A stretch of DNA of 64,000 bases from Ypsolopha sequella (Eukaryota; Arthropoda; Insecta; Lepidoptera; Ypsolophidae), in contig OW203987.1 of NCBI GenBank assembly GCA_934047225.1, forward strand, positions 709,501-773,500, given 5' to 3'. The position numbers and the translations under genes were made by a program. Below the pieces are notes generated by a model. It saw nothing but the letters and a program-made list of their open reading frames with translations, was not told the DNA's origin and searched no databases. Positions 43,044 to 55,471 of the stretch are shown in pieces; the stretch's first letter is position 1; each line of letters starts with the position of its first letter.

Positions 43044-45190
43044 ATATATATGTACGTGACGACACGTGATTTATATTATATTGCACCATAATATGTATGT
43101 GTATATACGAAAATATATGTACATGACGACACGTGATTTATATTATATTGCACCATAATATGTATGTGTATATACGAAAATATATGTACATGACGACACG
43201 TGATTTATATTATATTGCACCATAATATGTATGTGTATATACGAAAATATATGTACATGACGACACGTGATTTATATTATATTGCACCATAATATGTATG
43301 TGTATATACGAAAATATATGTACATGACGACACGTGATTTATATTATATTGCACCATAATATGTATGTGTATATACGAAAATATATGTACATGACGACAC
43401 GTGATTTATATTATATTGCACCATAATATGTATGTGTATATACGAAAATATATGTACATGACGACACGTGATTTATATTATATTGCACCATAATATGTAT
43501 GTGTATATACGAAAATATATGTACATGACGACACGTGATTTATATTATATTGCACCATAATATGTATGTGTATATACGAAAATATATGTACATGACGACA
43601 CGTGATTTATATTATATTGCACCATAATATGTATGTGTATATACGAAAATATATGTACATGACGACACGTGATTTATATTATATTGCACCATAATATGTA
43701 TGTGTATATACGAAAATATATGTACATGACGACACGTGATTTATATTATATTGCACCATAATATGTATGTATATATACGAAAATATATGTACATGACGAC
43801 ACGTGATTTGTATTATATTGCACCATAATATGTATGTGTATATACGAAAATATATGTACATGACGACACGTGATTTATATTATATTGCACCATAATATGT
43901 ATGTATATATACGAAAATATATGTACATGACGACACGTGTTTTGTATTATATTGCACCATAATATGTATGTATATATACGAAAATATATGTACATGACGA
44001 CACGTGTTTTGTATTATATTGCACCATAATATGTATGTGTATATACGAAAATATATGTACATGACGACACGTGATTTATATTATATTGCACCATAATATG
44101 TATGTATATATACGAAAATATATGTACATGACGACACGTGATTTATATTATATTGCACCATAATATGTATGTGTATATACGAAAATATATGTACATGACG
44201 ACACGTGATTTATATTATATTGCACCATAATATGTATGTATATATACGAAAATATATGTACATGACGACACGTGTTTTGTATTATATTGCACCATAATAT
44301 GTATGTGTATATACGAAAATATATGTACATGACGACACGTGATTTATATTATATTGCACCATAATATGTATGTATATATACGAAAATATATGTACATGAC
44401 GACACGTGTTTTGTATTATATTGCACCATAATATGTATGTGTATATACGAAAATATATGTACATGACGACACGTGATTTATATTATATTGCACCATAATA
44501 TGTATGTATATATACGAAAATATATGTACATGACGACACGTGTTTTGTATTATATTGCACCATAATATGTATGTGTATATACGAAAATATATGTACATGA
44601 CGACACGTGATTTGTATTATATTGCACCATAATATGTATGTGTATATACGAAAATATATGTACATGACGACACGTGTTTTGTATTATATTGCACCATAAT
44701 ATGTATGTGTATATACGAAAATATATGTACATGACGACACGTGTTTTGTATTATATTGCACCATAATATGTATGTGTATATACGAAAATATATGTACATG
44801 ACGACACGTGTTTTGTATTATATTGCACCATAATATGTATGTGTATATACGAAAATATATGTACATGACGACACGTGTTTTGTATTATATTGCACCATAA
44901 TATGTATGTGTATATACGAAAATATATGTACATGACGACACGTGATTTGTATTATATTGCACCATAATATGTATGTGTATATACGAAAATATATGTACAT
45001 GACGACACGTGTTTTGTATTATATTGCACCATAATATGTATGTGTATATACGAAAATATATGTACATGACGACACGTGTTTTGTATTATATTGCACCATA
45101 ATATGTATGTGTATATACGAAAATATATGTACATGACGACACGTGATTTATATTATATTGCACCATAATATGTATGTGTATATACGAAAA
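43044..45190. repeat. Minisatellite, 67-bp unit, 32 copies, with a CACGTG in each
   Basis: Units containing 'catgacgacacgtgattt' (or cgtgtttt) recur every 67 bp. Two variant sites divide it into zones. The left third is uniform (gatttatat, tgtgtata). In the middle (about 43860-44600) two unit types alternate, giving a 134-bp higher-order repeat. The right third is mostly the gttttgtat type. Confidence 0.97.
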
Positions 45191-45194
45191 AACA

Positions 45195-45600
45195 TAAATA
45201 CCAGCCAAGTGCGTGTCGGGCCACGCGCAGTGTGGGTTCCGTAGTTATCCTGCACAATATGCGGACTTCTTCTCCAAATACATTTTATAAGTTTGTCAAC
45301 TAATACAGATCGCGGAAAACTTCTAGTACGCTCGGAAGTTGCTCTTCCCAAGAACGGCCCATACATTTTGTTCCTGCTGATGCGAATCGCCCCGTGTTTA
45401 GAGGGGACTAAAGTTTGGCGCGATCTGTACTCGTTAACTTGTAAAGCCTACTTAGCTGTGATAGTTTTCCTTTTAATTTCGTTATGTATACTACTGAGTG
45501 ATTTTTTCACGTCTCCAAATACAACCGTTAAATATAAAGTTCATGACGAGTGTGATATAAGTTCATTACACAAAATAATGTGGTGGATCTAAACGTCATA
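45195..45600 (+). mobile_element. Lepidopteran short-repeat fragment (CCAAGTGCG...GGTTCCGTA)
   Basis: 'ccagccaagtgcgtgtcggg' and 'gtgggttccgtagttatcc' are the paired boxes of a common moth/butterfly repeat, also at 53557-53600. A 99-codon frame (45293-45592) lies within and is not convincing as a gene. Confidence 0.55.
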
Positions 45601-45754
45601 CAGCTAATAACATGACTCACTTATAATAAAACAAACATTACTTAGATGTGTTTATTGCGAAATACATCGCTATGAATACTCGAATTAAGTATTGTAAGAG
45701 TGCATGACAAACTAGAAATCAATCAGAAAAAAAGCACAAACATTTTGAAAAAAT

Positions 45755-45805
45755 TCCCTGGGCTGGGATTCGAACCTGCGAGCTCCTGCTTACATGACAG
45801 GTGTA
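45755..45805 (-). mobile_element. tRNA-like (B-box) SINE fragment
   Basis: The minus strand contains GGTTCGAATCC, the RNA polymerase III B box, after a 5-bp/7-nt anticodon-arm-like hairpin (cctgt, gcagg). The T stem does not pair beyond two base pairs and no acceptor stem or A box is convincing, so this is a tRNA-derived repeat and not a working tRNA. Confidence 0.5.
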
Positions 45806-45926
45806 AGTGTAAGTGGTACAAAATGTCAAAACTTTGCAAAACAAAATATCGAAAAGGATAGCTTTTAGTATTTATTAAATTAACATTGGCTTTCCTTGTG
45901 CAAAAATAACTATCGGTGGAATTATA

Positions 45927-46162
45927 CTAGGTGTTAAGTAAAAGTTGCGGAAGCCAGAAACTGGTGATAGTACTCTTCCATACGAACAACTTTAATGATG
46001 GAGCCAAACCTCCAAGCGCGAAAAAAAAACATAATTATAGAAAATTTACAAAGCTACCCGACCAAAATGTATGAAACGACGGCTTTTTTTCGCGGAAAGT
46101 TGTTCCTTTGGACGAGTACTATCGCCAGTTTTCGGTTTCCGCAACTTCATCTTAACACCCTG
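45927..46162. mobile_element. TIR MITE, 236 bp (GGTGTTAAG ends)
   Basis: The left end 'ggtgttaagtaaaagttgcg' and the complement of the right end 'gcaacttcatcttaacaccc' match, and similarity continues for about 65 bp ('actggtgatagtactc' against its complement). The CAGGGTGTTA-type end is common in insect MITEs. No transposase. Confidence 0.75.
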
Positions 46163-46765
46163 TATATTATATATTATGAAATAATATAAATAATATTTTT
46201 TTTAAATGTTTTAATGTGCAGTAAAAGCCACAGTACAATAATTGATAACGACGTCCTTCCTTACAACACGGATGCAACAATGTAACGTGAGTGTTCTGTA
46301 CCTCTCTCGACGCGCGGAAACAGATGCGTAATAATGAATTACACCAGACATGTACTACCTACCTCTTCAATACCCATTATATATACTTTCTATGTGCCGA
46401 CAAAAACGTACCGCGCGTCAGAGCCGCTGCGCCCGCGCCTCACGTGTGTGTGTATGTAGCTGGTAGCTGTCACTTTTTGCCAAAAAACTGTCGTTCCCAT
46501 GGAGAGAGAGCTCACATCTGACGAGGCTACATTTAAATGAAGTTAAAGTAGGTAATTAAGAACTTGTTCCGCAAAATAATACTCCCTCCTACACAAGAAA
46601 AGCGAACTTTGATGACAATATTTGTAAATAACGAAGACAGCTTTCAGAATCAACTTAACTGTTGTATAATGTAAGGTTGCGTCCCTAAACGCCGAGGTGA
46701 AAATAAAATGTAACTGTCACCCGTTCCACAACCACCCCAGTGAAAACGAACTGCTCTGAACAATT
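46163..46765. other. Non-coding stretch, no gene recognised
   Basis: A GC-richer part at 46405-46450 has no exon signature. Confidence 0.45.
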
Positions 46766-46773
46766 CTCGAATG

Positions 46774-47133
46774 CAGCCCCGGATTTCCCCTCTAGGCCTA
46801 CTAGGCCTAGGGGCCCAGCCAGCCTAGGGGCCCCAACCACCCAGCTACCAAGACCAGGTAGCTTGCCTCCCTGGCGGCAAGCGGAAATATAATTATAGAG
46901 AGAAAATAAAATATGTGGTATATTATCCGCCACGTATGACGACCGTTGACGTAACTATTAAATATAGCATCGACTACTTTGTTTCTGACGTTTATTTATA
47001 GTAATTAAAGTCAGTTCAAAATTATATTTTTTGTACTAGTGCGTTTTATTTGCTAAATTTCCAAACTAGTTTCGGGATGGGGGGCCACAAATGTCAAGTG
47101 CCTAGGGGCCCTGGGTCTCCGAGTCTGGGCCTG
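46774..47133. mobile_element. hAT-like MITE, 360 bp, with 8-bp target duplication
   Basis: It begins CAGCCCCGGAT and the complement of its end reads CAGGCCCAGACT; GGGGCCC/CCTAGGGG words lie near both ends. The flanks are ctcgaatg (46766-46773) and cccgaatg (47134-47141), matching at 7 of 8, the duplication length of hAT transposases. The interior is AT-rich and non-coding. Confidence 0.75.
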
Positions 47134-47141
47134 CCCGAATG

Positions 47142-48510
47142 ACAGTTAAATTTTAGAACCCATAAATTCAGGGGTAAACTTTTTGTTTTCTGGGTTATAT
47201 AGAGTTCATCAGAATGACTTATAAAGCCGTTTAATTACGGTAATAATGATACATGAACAAAAATATCTTTTGCCACGAAATAAACTGCCCTTACATACAT
47301 AGTGGCCGTTCCAAAACGATTAGTTAATATATTCCGTCTCACTCTTATCTCTTTCACTTTTACGAAGTAAACTTTAAATATATCCAGGCGTATTAGAACG
47401 CTACGTATATCAAGTATTATAAAAACAAGGCAATAAAACATATAGATTCGCACCTTAATCGAAAGATACACATGTGACAAGATAACAATAAATTCGCCAA
47501 AATGTAACATGACGTCACGCAGCAGATAAAAGAAATATTCAGAATATTAATAATTGTATCGACATGTTTAGTGATTCACCAGGAAACAGAATATATATTC
47601 AAATTTACATTAATAATATAATGGTGACTATTCAAATTAAATATTATCGTTTTGCATCAGACACCATTATTAACTGGAGACAGTATATCAATACAATACT
47701 AACAATATTTATTTAATGGACGACCTGTTACTGGAATAATAAGTACAGATAATAATAACATAGTAGACAGCGGCGGTAGCTCAAGACTTGCATTTCATAG
47801 TTCACACTCGGAACACCTCTGACACCCCCTCGGGGATTCATGTCGTGAACTGGTGACGATATATTTTTTTATTTAGGGACACATTTCACCGAACGTCAGT
47901 TCAGCGTCTAAAATGTGAGGAAAATGACAAATATCATAACGATCTGGTTTTGTTTTAACTACAATAAAACCGAGGTTGCTTGTATCATGTTACGTTAATG
48001 TGTAAAGTTGCATGGTTTGAATGTCAATTTACCGCGCGTGTGTTTCAACTTTAAAGCATTTAACCAAAACGACCAGTTATGTCTACACGACTACATAAGA
48101 CTTTTTACCACTTTTTAGTGAACCACTACGGGAAGTAATAGATTTTCATACAAATAAATTTTACCCGTCCAAGAATTGCATATTTCCCGTTCTCGGCAAC
48201 AAAGGTCCGGTCCTATTCTCATTATAAATACAATTTGCATGCAGTAAAATTTAACAAAATCCACCTCGGAAATGCAAACGTGTATTTTGTAAAACGTATT
48301 TTACATAATTTTATGTGTGAAGTTCGAGGTCTCATGTCAGGTAGGTTCGTTCTAAACCACGTTTTATTTTAGTAATACAATCAGTGAAGCCTTCGTAGTC
48401 ATTTCGTCTAATTATGACAGTAAATATCGTAACTTGACACGAAGCTGTAACATGTGAGACACTAAATACCTACTTGTAATAATTATATGTAAATGACCTA
48501 TAAATTTAGC
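47142..48510. other. AT-rich stretch, no gene recognised
   Basis: The longest frame (47235-47510, minus, 91 codons) has no motif. No repeat family was identified. Confidence 0.45.
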
Positions 48511-50459
48511 TTAACAATGACTGACGAGTACTCATCTAATACGAACTACTGCATCCACATATTATGTGTTATATGTGTACAGTTATTGTTACATATACTT
48601 AACAATGACTGAAGAGTACTCATCTAATACGAACTACTGCATCCACATATTATGTGTTATATGTGTACAGTTATTGTTACATATACTTAACAATGACTGA
48701 CGAGTACTCATCTAATACGAACTACTGCATCCACATATTATGTGTTATATGTGTACAGTTATTGTTACATATACTTAACAATGACTGACGAGTACTCATC
48801 TAATACGAACTACTGCATCCACATATTATGTGTTATATGTGTACAGTTATTGTTACATATACTTAACAATGACTGACGAGTACTCATCTAATACGAACTA
48901 CTGCATCCACATATTATGTGTTATATGTGTACAGTTATTGTTACATATACTTAACAATGACTGACGAGTACTCATCTAATACGAACTACTGCATCCACAT
49001 ATTATGTGTTATATGTGTACAGTTATTGTTACATATACTTAACAATGACTGACGAGTACTCATCTAATACGAACTACTGCATCCACATATTATGTGTTAT
49101 ATGTGTACAGTTATTGTTACATATACTTAACAATGACTGAAGAGTACTCATCTAATGCGAACTACTGCATCCACACATTATGTGTTATATGTGTACAGTT
49201 ATTGTTACATATACTTAACAATGACTGACGAGTACTCATCTAATACGAACTACTGCATCCACATATTATGTGTTATATGTGTACAGTTATTGTTACATAT
49301 ACTTAACAATGACTGAAGAGTACTCATCTAATGCGAACTACTGCATCCACACATTATGTGTTATATGTGTACAGTTATTGTTACATATACTTAACAATGA
49401 CTGACGAGTACTCATCTAATACGAACTACTGCATCCACATATTATGTGTTATATGTGTACAGTTATTGTTACATATACTTAACAATGACTGACGAGTACT
49501 CATCTAATACGAACTACTGCATCCACATATTATGTGTTATATGTGTACAGTTATTGTTACATATACTTAACAATGACTGACGAGTACTCATCTAATACGA
49601 ACTACTGCATCCACACATTATGTGTTATATGTGTACAGTTATTGTTACATATACTTAACAATGACTGACGAGTACTCATCTAATACGAACTACTGCATCC
49701 ACACATTATGTGTTATATGTGTACAGTTATTGTTACATATACTTAACAATGACTGACGAGTACTCATCTAATACGAACTACTGCATCCACATATTATGTG
49801 TTATATGTGTACAGTTATTGTTACATATACTTAACAATGACTGAAGAGTACTCATCTAATGCGAACTACTGCATCCACACATTATGTGTTATATGTGTAC
49901 AGTTATTGTTACATATACTTAACAATGACTGACGAGTACTCATCTAATACGAACTACTGCATCCACATATTATGTGTTATATGTGTACAGTTATTGTTAC
50001 ATATACTTAACAATGACTGAAGAGTACTCATCTAATGCGAACTACTGCATCCACACATTATGTGTTATATGTGTACAGTTATTGTTACATATACTTAACA
50101 ATGACTGACGAGTACTCATCTAATACGAACTACTGCATCCACATATTATGTGTTATATGTGTACAGTTATTGTTACATATACTTAACAATGACTGACGAG
50201 TACTCATCTAATACGAACTACTGCATCCACATATTATGTGTTATATTTGTACAGTTATTGTTACATATACTTAACAATGACTGACGAGTACTCATCTAAT
50301 ACGAACTACTGCATCCACACATTATGTGTTATATGTGTACAGTTATTGTTACATATACTTAACAATGACTGACGAGTACTCATCTAATACGAACTACTGC
50401 ATCCACACATTATGTGTTATATGTGTACAGTTATTGTTGCCAATTGTTACATATACTTT
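48511..50459. repeat. Minisatellite, 88-bp unit, about 22 copies
   Basis: Units containing 'gagtactcatctaatacgaa' recur every 88 bp. Two haplotypes exist: tgacgag+atacg+cacatat, and tgaagag+atgcg+cacacat, whose three sites usually change together. The last unit has a small insertion near 50437. Confidence 0.97.
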
Positions 50460-51205
50460 ATGTTACAAATATAGGTACAATACAAATACAAATTATTTAT
50501 TTTCCTCATAAAAAATACAGCATCAATAATGTTAGTATTAAATTTACCTTGAACTGAGAAAAAAAACACGCCTCTCAGGGTAAAGGTCCATATAAAATAA
50601 ATAGAATTGAAATTTTGATACATCGGCAATCATAAACCTACTCATAACATGACATTTTAAGTTGAGAAATTTACATTTACATGCACAAAATTATATAATT
50701 AAAACTAAAACTAAATATGCATTATTTAAATATTTTTAGGTAACAGAAAGTAGAATTAAAAATTAAGATTTAGAAAGTAGAAATTTATATTGATATGTAA
50801 TTAACAATAATTTCAATATTCCCATCGTGACTACATTTTATTTAAAAATTAAAAATAAAAACCTTAAATAAAACCTTATATTTATGACGATCATTAATGA
50901 TTCAATTTGTTCATAGTCTTTTTATATCAGGAAGCTGTTTGTGATGTTTTTAAATTTGTTATTATATTAAATGTATTGTTTATTTCAATAAATAATTATG
51001 AAAATCAAAATCAATTCACTGCATCCACATGTTGTGAACGTTAGACGGACCGTATCAATATTGACACTTTTTGGAGTCCTGTAACTACATTCAAGAAGCT
51101 ACTAGTTTGGTATATTTGTATAACATGTGTGTAACATTTGTATAACATTTGTGTAACATTTTTCTAAACTTCTTCTGAACAGATAAGCGATTAAAAAACT
51201 TCCGC
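50460..51205. other. AT-rich stretch, nothing recognised
   Basis: A short degenerate repeat ('gtgtaacatttgtataacat') lies near 51126-51170. Confidence 0.45.
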
Positions 51206-51870
51206 TCGATACAAATAATTATTGAAACGAGGTCTTCACTTCAACACACACTTTTTCTCCTCGTTTGACGAATAGGAATAATTTAAAGAACTAAAACATA
51301 TTTTTCAATGCAAGTGCTCGTAAAGACCTACTTTTTATGCATCAAAACCGAACAGAAAGTCGATTATTTTGCCCTAGGGCTTTATTATTATTATTTTTTT
51401 AATTTATTTGCAATGGTTGGCTAACCTGCAGCCTTTCCTGTGTACCATAGATGTTATACTTTTTTTCCACTGTTTAACGGCTCTGAATACAGTCCTTTTG
51501 AGCCAATCATAATTGAAAGTTCACAAGATTATATTTGGTTTCATTTCCTCACACTATGCATTGAAAAACGTAGTATGATACACGGGCGTAAAAGCAATAA
51601 ATTACTCGGTTACGTTTAAAACACTTGCTACGCTCGTGTTTTAAATCGTCCTCGTGATTTATTCCTTTTCGCCCTTGTAGCATAAACTACTATTATTAGA
51701 TGGGTTTTAACATTATCTAGATTTTGGTTGAAGGAAATATGGCAAGCTATTTTAATTTTTTTTATACAAAATACTTACCTACTTTTTCCCCTGAATCCGT
51801 CCCGCTCGGACAGCGCTATTTTCACCTCGTAGTGAGGGAGACCGTTGCCACATTCACTCATCACTTTAAA
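51206..51870. mobile_element. Dispersed repeat interrupted by two nested MITEs
   Basis: 51206-51300 and 51690-51870 match 58884-59130 ('tttctcctcgtttgacgaat', 'ttattagatgggttt', 'ctctgaatccg'-type words) as one continuous sequence there. Here about 390 bp is inserted: 51301-51568 has inverted ends (tttttcaatgcaagtg with complement at 51552-51568), followed by the palindrome at 51571-51690. Confidence 0.7.
51571..51690. mobile_element. Palindromic MITE, about 120 bp
   Basis: The left half 'atacacgggcgtaaaagcaa' and right half (complement of 'attccttttcgcccttgtag') are inverted copies around 'cttgctacgctcgtg', at about 75% identity. Confidence 0.75.
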
Positions 51871-52027
51871 CATTAGTGGATGCTGGCGGATTCTTCAGAT
51901 TATATTCTGAAATCCCTTAGCGGATGTCCACGTCATACAAGGAACCTATAGTCCAAATTTGGTGTTCTTGTGTCCAGCTGTTTGGTCTAGTTGGTGATAG
52001 ATCAGTCGGTCAGGATATTCTTTTATT

Positions 52028-52085
52028 TATAGACTAGCAGTTCGCCCGCGGCTCCGCCCGCGTTTATTCAATCTTGTCCTCGTTT
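52028..52085 (-). mobile_element. Lepidopteran SINE-like repeat, antisense end
   Basis: 'actagcagttcgcccgcggc' is the complement of the gccgcgggc...ctagt end described at 8430-8526. Confidence 0.6.
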
Positions 52086-52140
52086 TCGGCTCGGCGGTTA
52101 TTTTATCAATACTCATTATAGCCTACATCACAATGATTTT

Positions 52141-52257
52141 TACAGTGAGCCTATATGTTGACCAGGGTCACTACATTTTTACAGTGAGCCTATATGTTGA
52201 CCAGGGTCACTACATTTTTACAGTGAGCCTATATGTTGACCAGGGTCACTACATTTT
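52141..52257. repeat. Tandem array, 39-bp unit, 3 copies
   Basis: 'acagtgagcctatatgttga' recurs at 39-bp spacing with no visible change. Confidence 0.95.
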
Positions 52258-52420
52258 TGAATTTTTAGGGCTCCGTACCTTAAAATAAAAAAGCGAAACC
52301 TTTATAGGATCACTTTGTTGTCCGTCCGTATGTCCGTCCGTCTGTCTGTCTGTCTGTCTGTCTGTCAAGACCCTTCTGCTCGGCTTCCAAATGAGATATC
52401 AAGTTGAAACTATTACCTCC
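52258..52420 (+). mobile_element. Lepidopteran short repeat with (GTCT)n
   Basis: 'agggctccgtaccttaaaat' is followed by 'cctttataggatcactt', then ccgtccgtctgtctgtctgt to about 52366 and 'cttctgctcggcttccaaat'. Same class as 30785-31430. Confidence 0.6.
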
Positions 52421-54928
52421 TACAGAAGTCTACGGCCCCATGGTGCTGTAAAAAAATCAGGTTTCTAGTTCGACGCGAACAAAAGTTATTGCACTTTGCA
52501 TAATCAGTTTCAAATAATTTTTTGACACTCGCAAGTAGAGTTGCCAGATGGTATCCTACACTTAGTTCGCCCACACGACACGGTTCTTTACAAAATAAAC
52601 TACATATTTGTATTTGACTTTGAATTTTCATTAAAATATTCGTAAAAATATTCAATGTACACAGACTACTACCTACATACTACGACCTTTTTGCTACTTT
52701 ATTATAGATGTTGATCAAGGTATAACCGAGTGTAGACGACTGTACCAGTGAGGAAGGAAACCTTCCAACTATCGTTACTGACCTCATGTCAGCTGTCTGC
52801 TGATAATAAACCGTTATATTGTACTACGTCGAAGGTTATAAATAAATAACGGAGAGTAAAGTAAATATCGCACTTCAGAACCAGTGAGTGACGCGTCATG
52901 ACGTGAACCAACAGCAGCAAGGCCGGGAACAGTTGGTACATGTTAGAGCAGAATGTGACTAAAGTTGTCTCGCATACTGTTCGGGTAACAATCAATACAT
53001 ATTTATATTTTTTTTTTACTTAATAAAAGAGTAGACCCCGCTCTGTCTGTACATTGGAGAAAAGTAATAAAAATAGAAAGGGGGTGACTAAATAAGAGTA
53101 ATAGAACACAATTCAGTGATTTTTAGAATTCTTTTCTGTCTGTCTGTTTGTTTATTCGCGCACATCTCCGAAACTACTGAACGGATTTTGATATAGTTTT
53201 CTTAGGTGGATGGGGCTCAATTTGGAGCAGAATGTAGGGTTTATTTAATTAAAATTGAACGACGGAAAAAAAAGTTATTATCGATTCTAGGAATTTACTG
53301 TTAGAAGTTACATAGTACATAATAATTTCTAACGTTAAAGGCCTACAGACGTCACGAATGAGTGTTAAAAGAAAACAAGAAAGCTTTGATTAGAAGTATG
53401 TAACGTATCAAATTTTAGTACACAAACATTAGTCCTTTACGTAGTCAATTTGCAAATTGACTTACCATGGAAGGCTATCCAGCACTTCCAGCTTTCTTAG
53501 AAATTTGAAATTCTGTTCACAAAATAGATCTTACAGCATATGTATAGGAAAAAACCGGCCAAGTGCGAGTCAGGCTCGCGTACCTAGGGTTCCGTATTGT
53601 GGATGATAAATTTAATTTTGTTATTTTTTTCGTGAATTTCTCAACCGCTTTATATTTCCTGTAATCTTTACGTAAACACATACTACCATGATTTTTTTTA
53701 TATTTTTCAGTCCACCAGTTTCGGGCATCAGCTAGTCAGATACATATGTAATGTTGTGTTAATGTTGCTTATTGTTTAATGTTATTCTCATTTACATATA
53801 ATAACAACATAGCGGTACATATTGTAACGTAGGACAAAAGTAAATCTGGGTGTAAGTAGTTACTATTGTATTAATGTGTGTCTCTTGCGCTGACCAAAAT
53901 TGCCAAGTGTAAATGTATAGAAAGATATTTATATTACAGGTTTTATTGAAATAGTTTAAATAATAAATAAAATACCTTGAACTTTTTCTGAATGACACCT
54001 GCATTTTTTTAATCGTATCCTAATTTTTATTTTATATTTAAAGTCGTTATTGGCATATTTAACGGTGATATCGTCCGTGCACAGGTCCCCGTTTCTCCAG
54101 GCGGAAAGACCCGCAGTGCGAGAGAGACGGAAATACAACCAAACAAAAATAAAAATAGCTATGAAAATGTCCATAACCAGTTATTTAGGTATTGTTAAAA
54201 CCCATCTAAATAAAAAATTTTGAAGTCTGTATGTTATCCCAATTTGTTAGAATATCAAAAAAAGTGTAAATTTAACCTCGATATAGCCCCTTAAAACTGT
54301 TTAATTAACGTAATTTGAATTTGAAATTATTATTGTTCTAACCACCAGTATATTAAAGTAGTTATCTACCTCTGTACAGACTACAATATATGATAACATA
54401 TCATCAACGTTGGCTATCGGGTGATAACAAGCTTTTAACATTGAATAAAACACTTATCGGGAATTGATATCGAAAATATTCACTTTGTCAAAGGTTGCCT
54501 CACTATGTGCTGTATGTATGCTTGTGAGTTAAAAACAAGGAAAAGTTCAACCATTACTGAAACAAAGATTTGATAACGACATTAACACAGGGCAGGATTG
54601 TAGGTAATATCTATGGGCCCAGAGGGCAGCTACTCCGAAATGACAAAATTCGATCGAATATCGTTTGGTCATATATCCATCTCTATCACACTCTCTATGC
54701 GTGCGTCAGAAATGAACGTAACATGATCGAACGATAAACGATCGACCGAATCTTGTTGGGAGTGCCGGGCCAGCTATGTCTCGTGCCACGTGAGATAAAT
54801 AAATCAAAGTTGTTTAATTTCATACTTTCGTTTCACAATCATCTTGGGTAATTTTTTTTAAACATAAACAATTTTATAATCGGTTGCTTCGAATCCCAAG
54901 TCACCAAAAACTTGATCTTTTTCTTGCG
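52421..54928. other. Repeat fragments and AT-rich DNA, no gene recognised
   Basis: At 53128-53240 'ctccgaaactactgaacgga' is the opening of a common lepidopteran repeat. At 53557-53600 'ccggccaagtgcgagtcagg' with 'agggttccgta' is the short repeat also seen at 45195. A minus-strand frame at 53956-54174 begins with a hydrophobic MDIFIAIFIFVWLYF stretch, but it has no recognisable family and I do not call it. Confidence 0.45.
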
Positions 54929-55433
54929 TTCCACTCTTAGGGTATCTATAGTCCTCTAAGGTTCCACTCTTAGGGTATCTATAGTCCTCTAAGGTTCCAC
55001 TCTTAGGGTATCTATAGTCCTCTAAGGTTCCACTCTTAGGGTATCTATAGTCCTCTAAGGTTCCACTCTTAGGGTATCTATAGTCCTCTAAGGTTCCACT
55101 CTTAGGGTATCTATAGTCCTCTAAGGTTCCACTCTTAGGGTATCTATAGTCCTCTAAGGTTCCACTCTTAGGGTATCTATAGTCCTCTAAGGTTCCACTC
55201 TTAGGGTATCTATAGTCCTCTAAGGTTCCACTCTTAGGGTATCTATAGTCCTCTAAGGTTCCACTCTTAGGGTATCTATAGTCCTCTAAGGTTCTACTCT
55301 TAGGGTATCTATAGTCCTCTAAGGTTCCACTCTTAGGGTATCTATAGTCCTCTAAGGTTCCACTCTTAGGGTATCTATAGTCCTCTAAGGTTCCACTCTT
55401 AGGGTATCTATAATCCCCTAAGGTTCCACTCAA
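54929..55433. repeat. Minisatellite, 33-bp unit, about 15 copies, open on the minus strand
   Basis: Units containing 'ttccactcttagggtatcta' recur every 33 bp. A minus-strand frame of 191 codons (54858-55433) reads SGTLEDYRYPK fifteen times, then SGTQEKDQVFGDLGFEATDY. Since 33 is a multiple of three, the open frame follows from a single stop-free unit. No signal peptide, splice sites or upstream exon are evident, so I call a repeat and not a gene. Confidence 0.93.
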
Positions 55434-55471
55434 TACGTCCCTAAGTGTACCTACTTATTGTTATAACATAA

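Noticed and set aside
43679..45134. A series of 60-codon minus-strand frames (MYIYFRIYTYILWCNII)
   Set aside because: They are repeated translations of the 67-bp array, each ending at the same stop, with no independent support.
45755..45805. Functional tRNA gene on the minus strand
   Set aside because: A B box and an anticodon-arm-like hairpin exist, but the T stem, the universal T33 and the acceptor stem are missing.
53956..54174. Small membrane protein with a hydrophobic N-terminus
   Set aside because: The hydrophobic run is AT-driven and the frame has no family motif or neighbouring exon.
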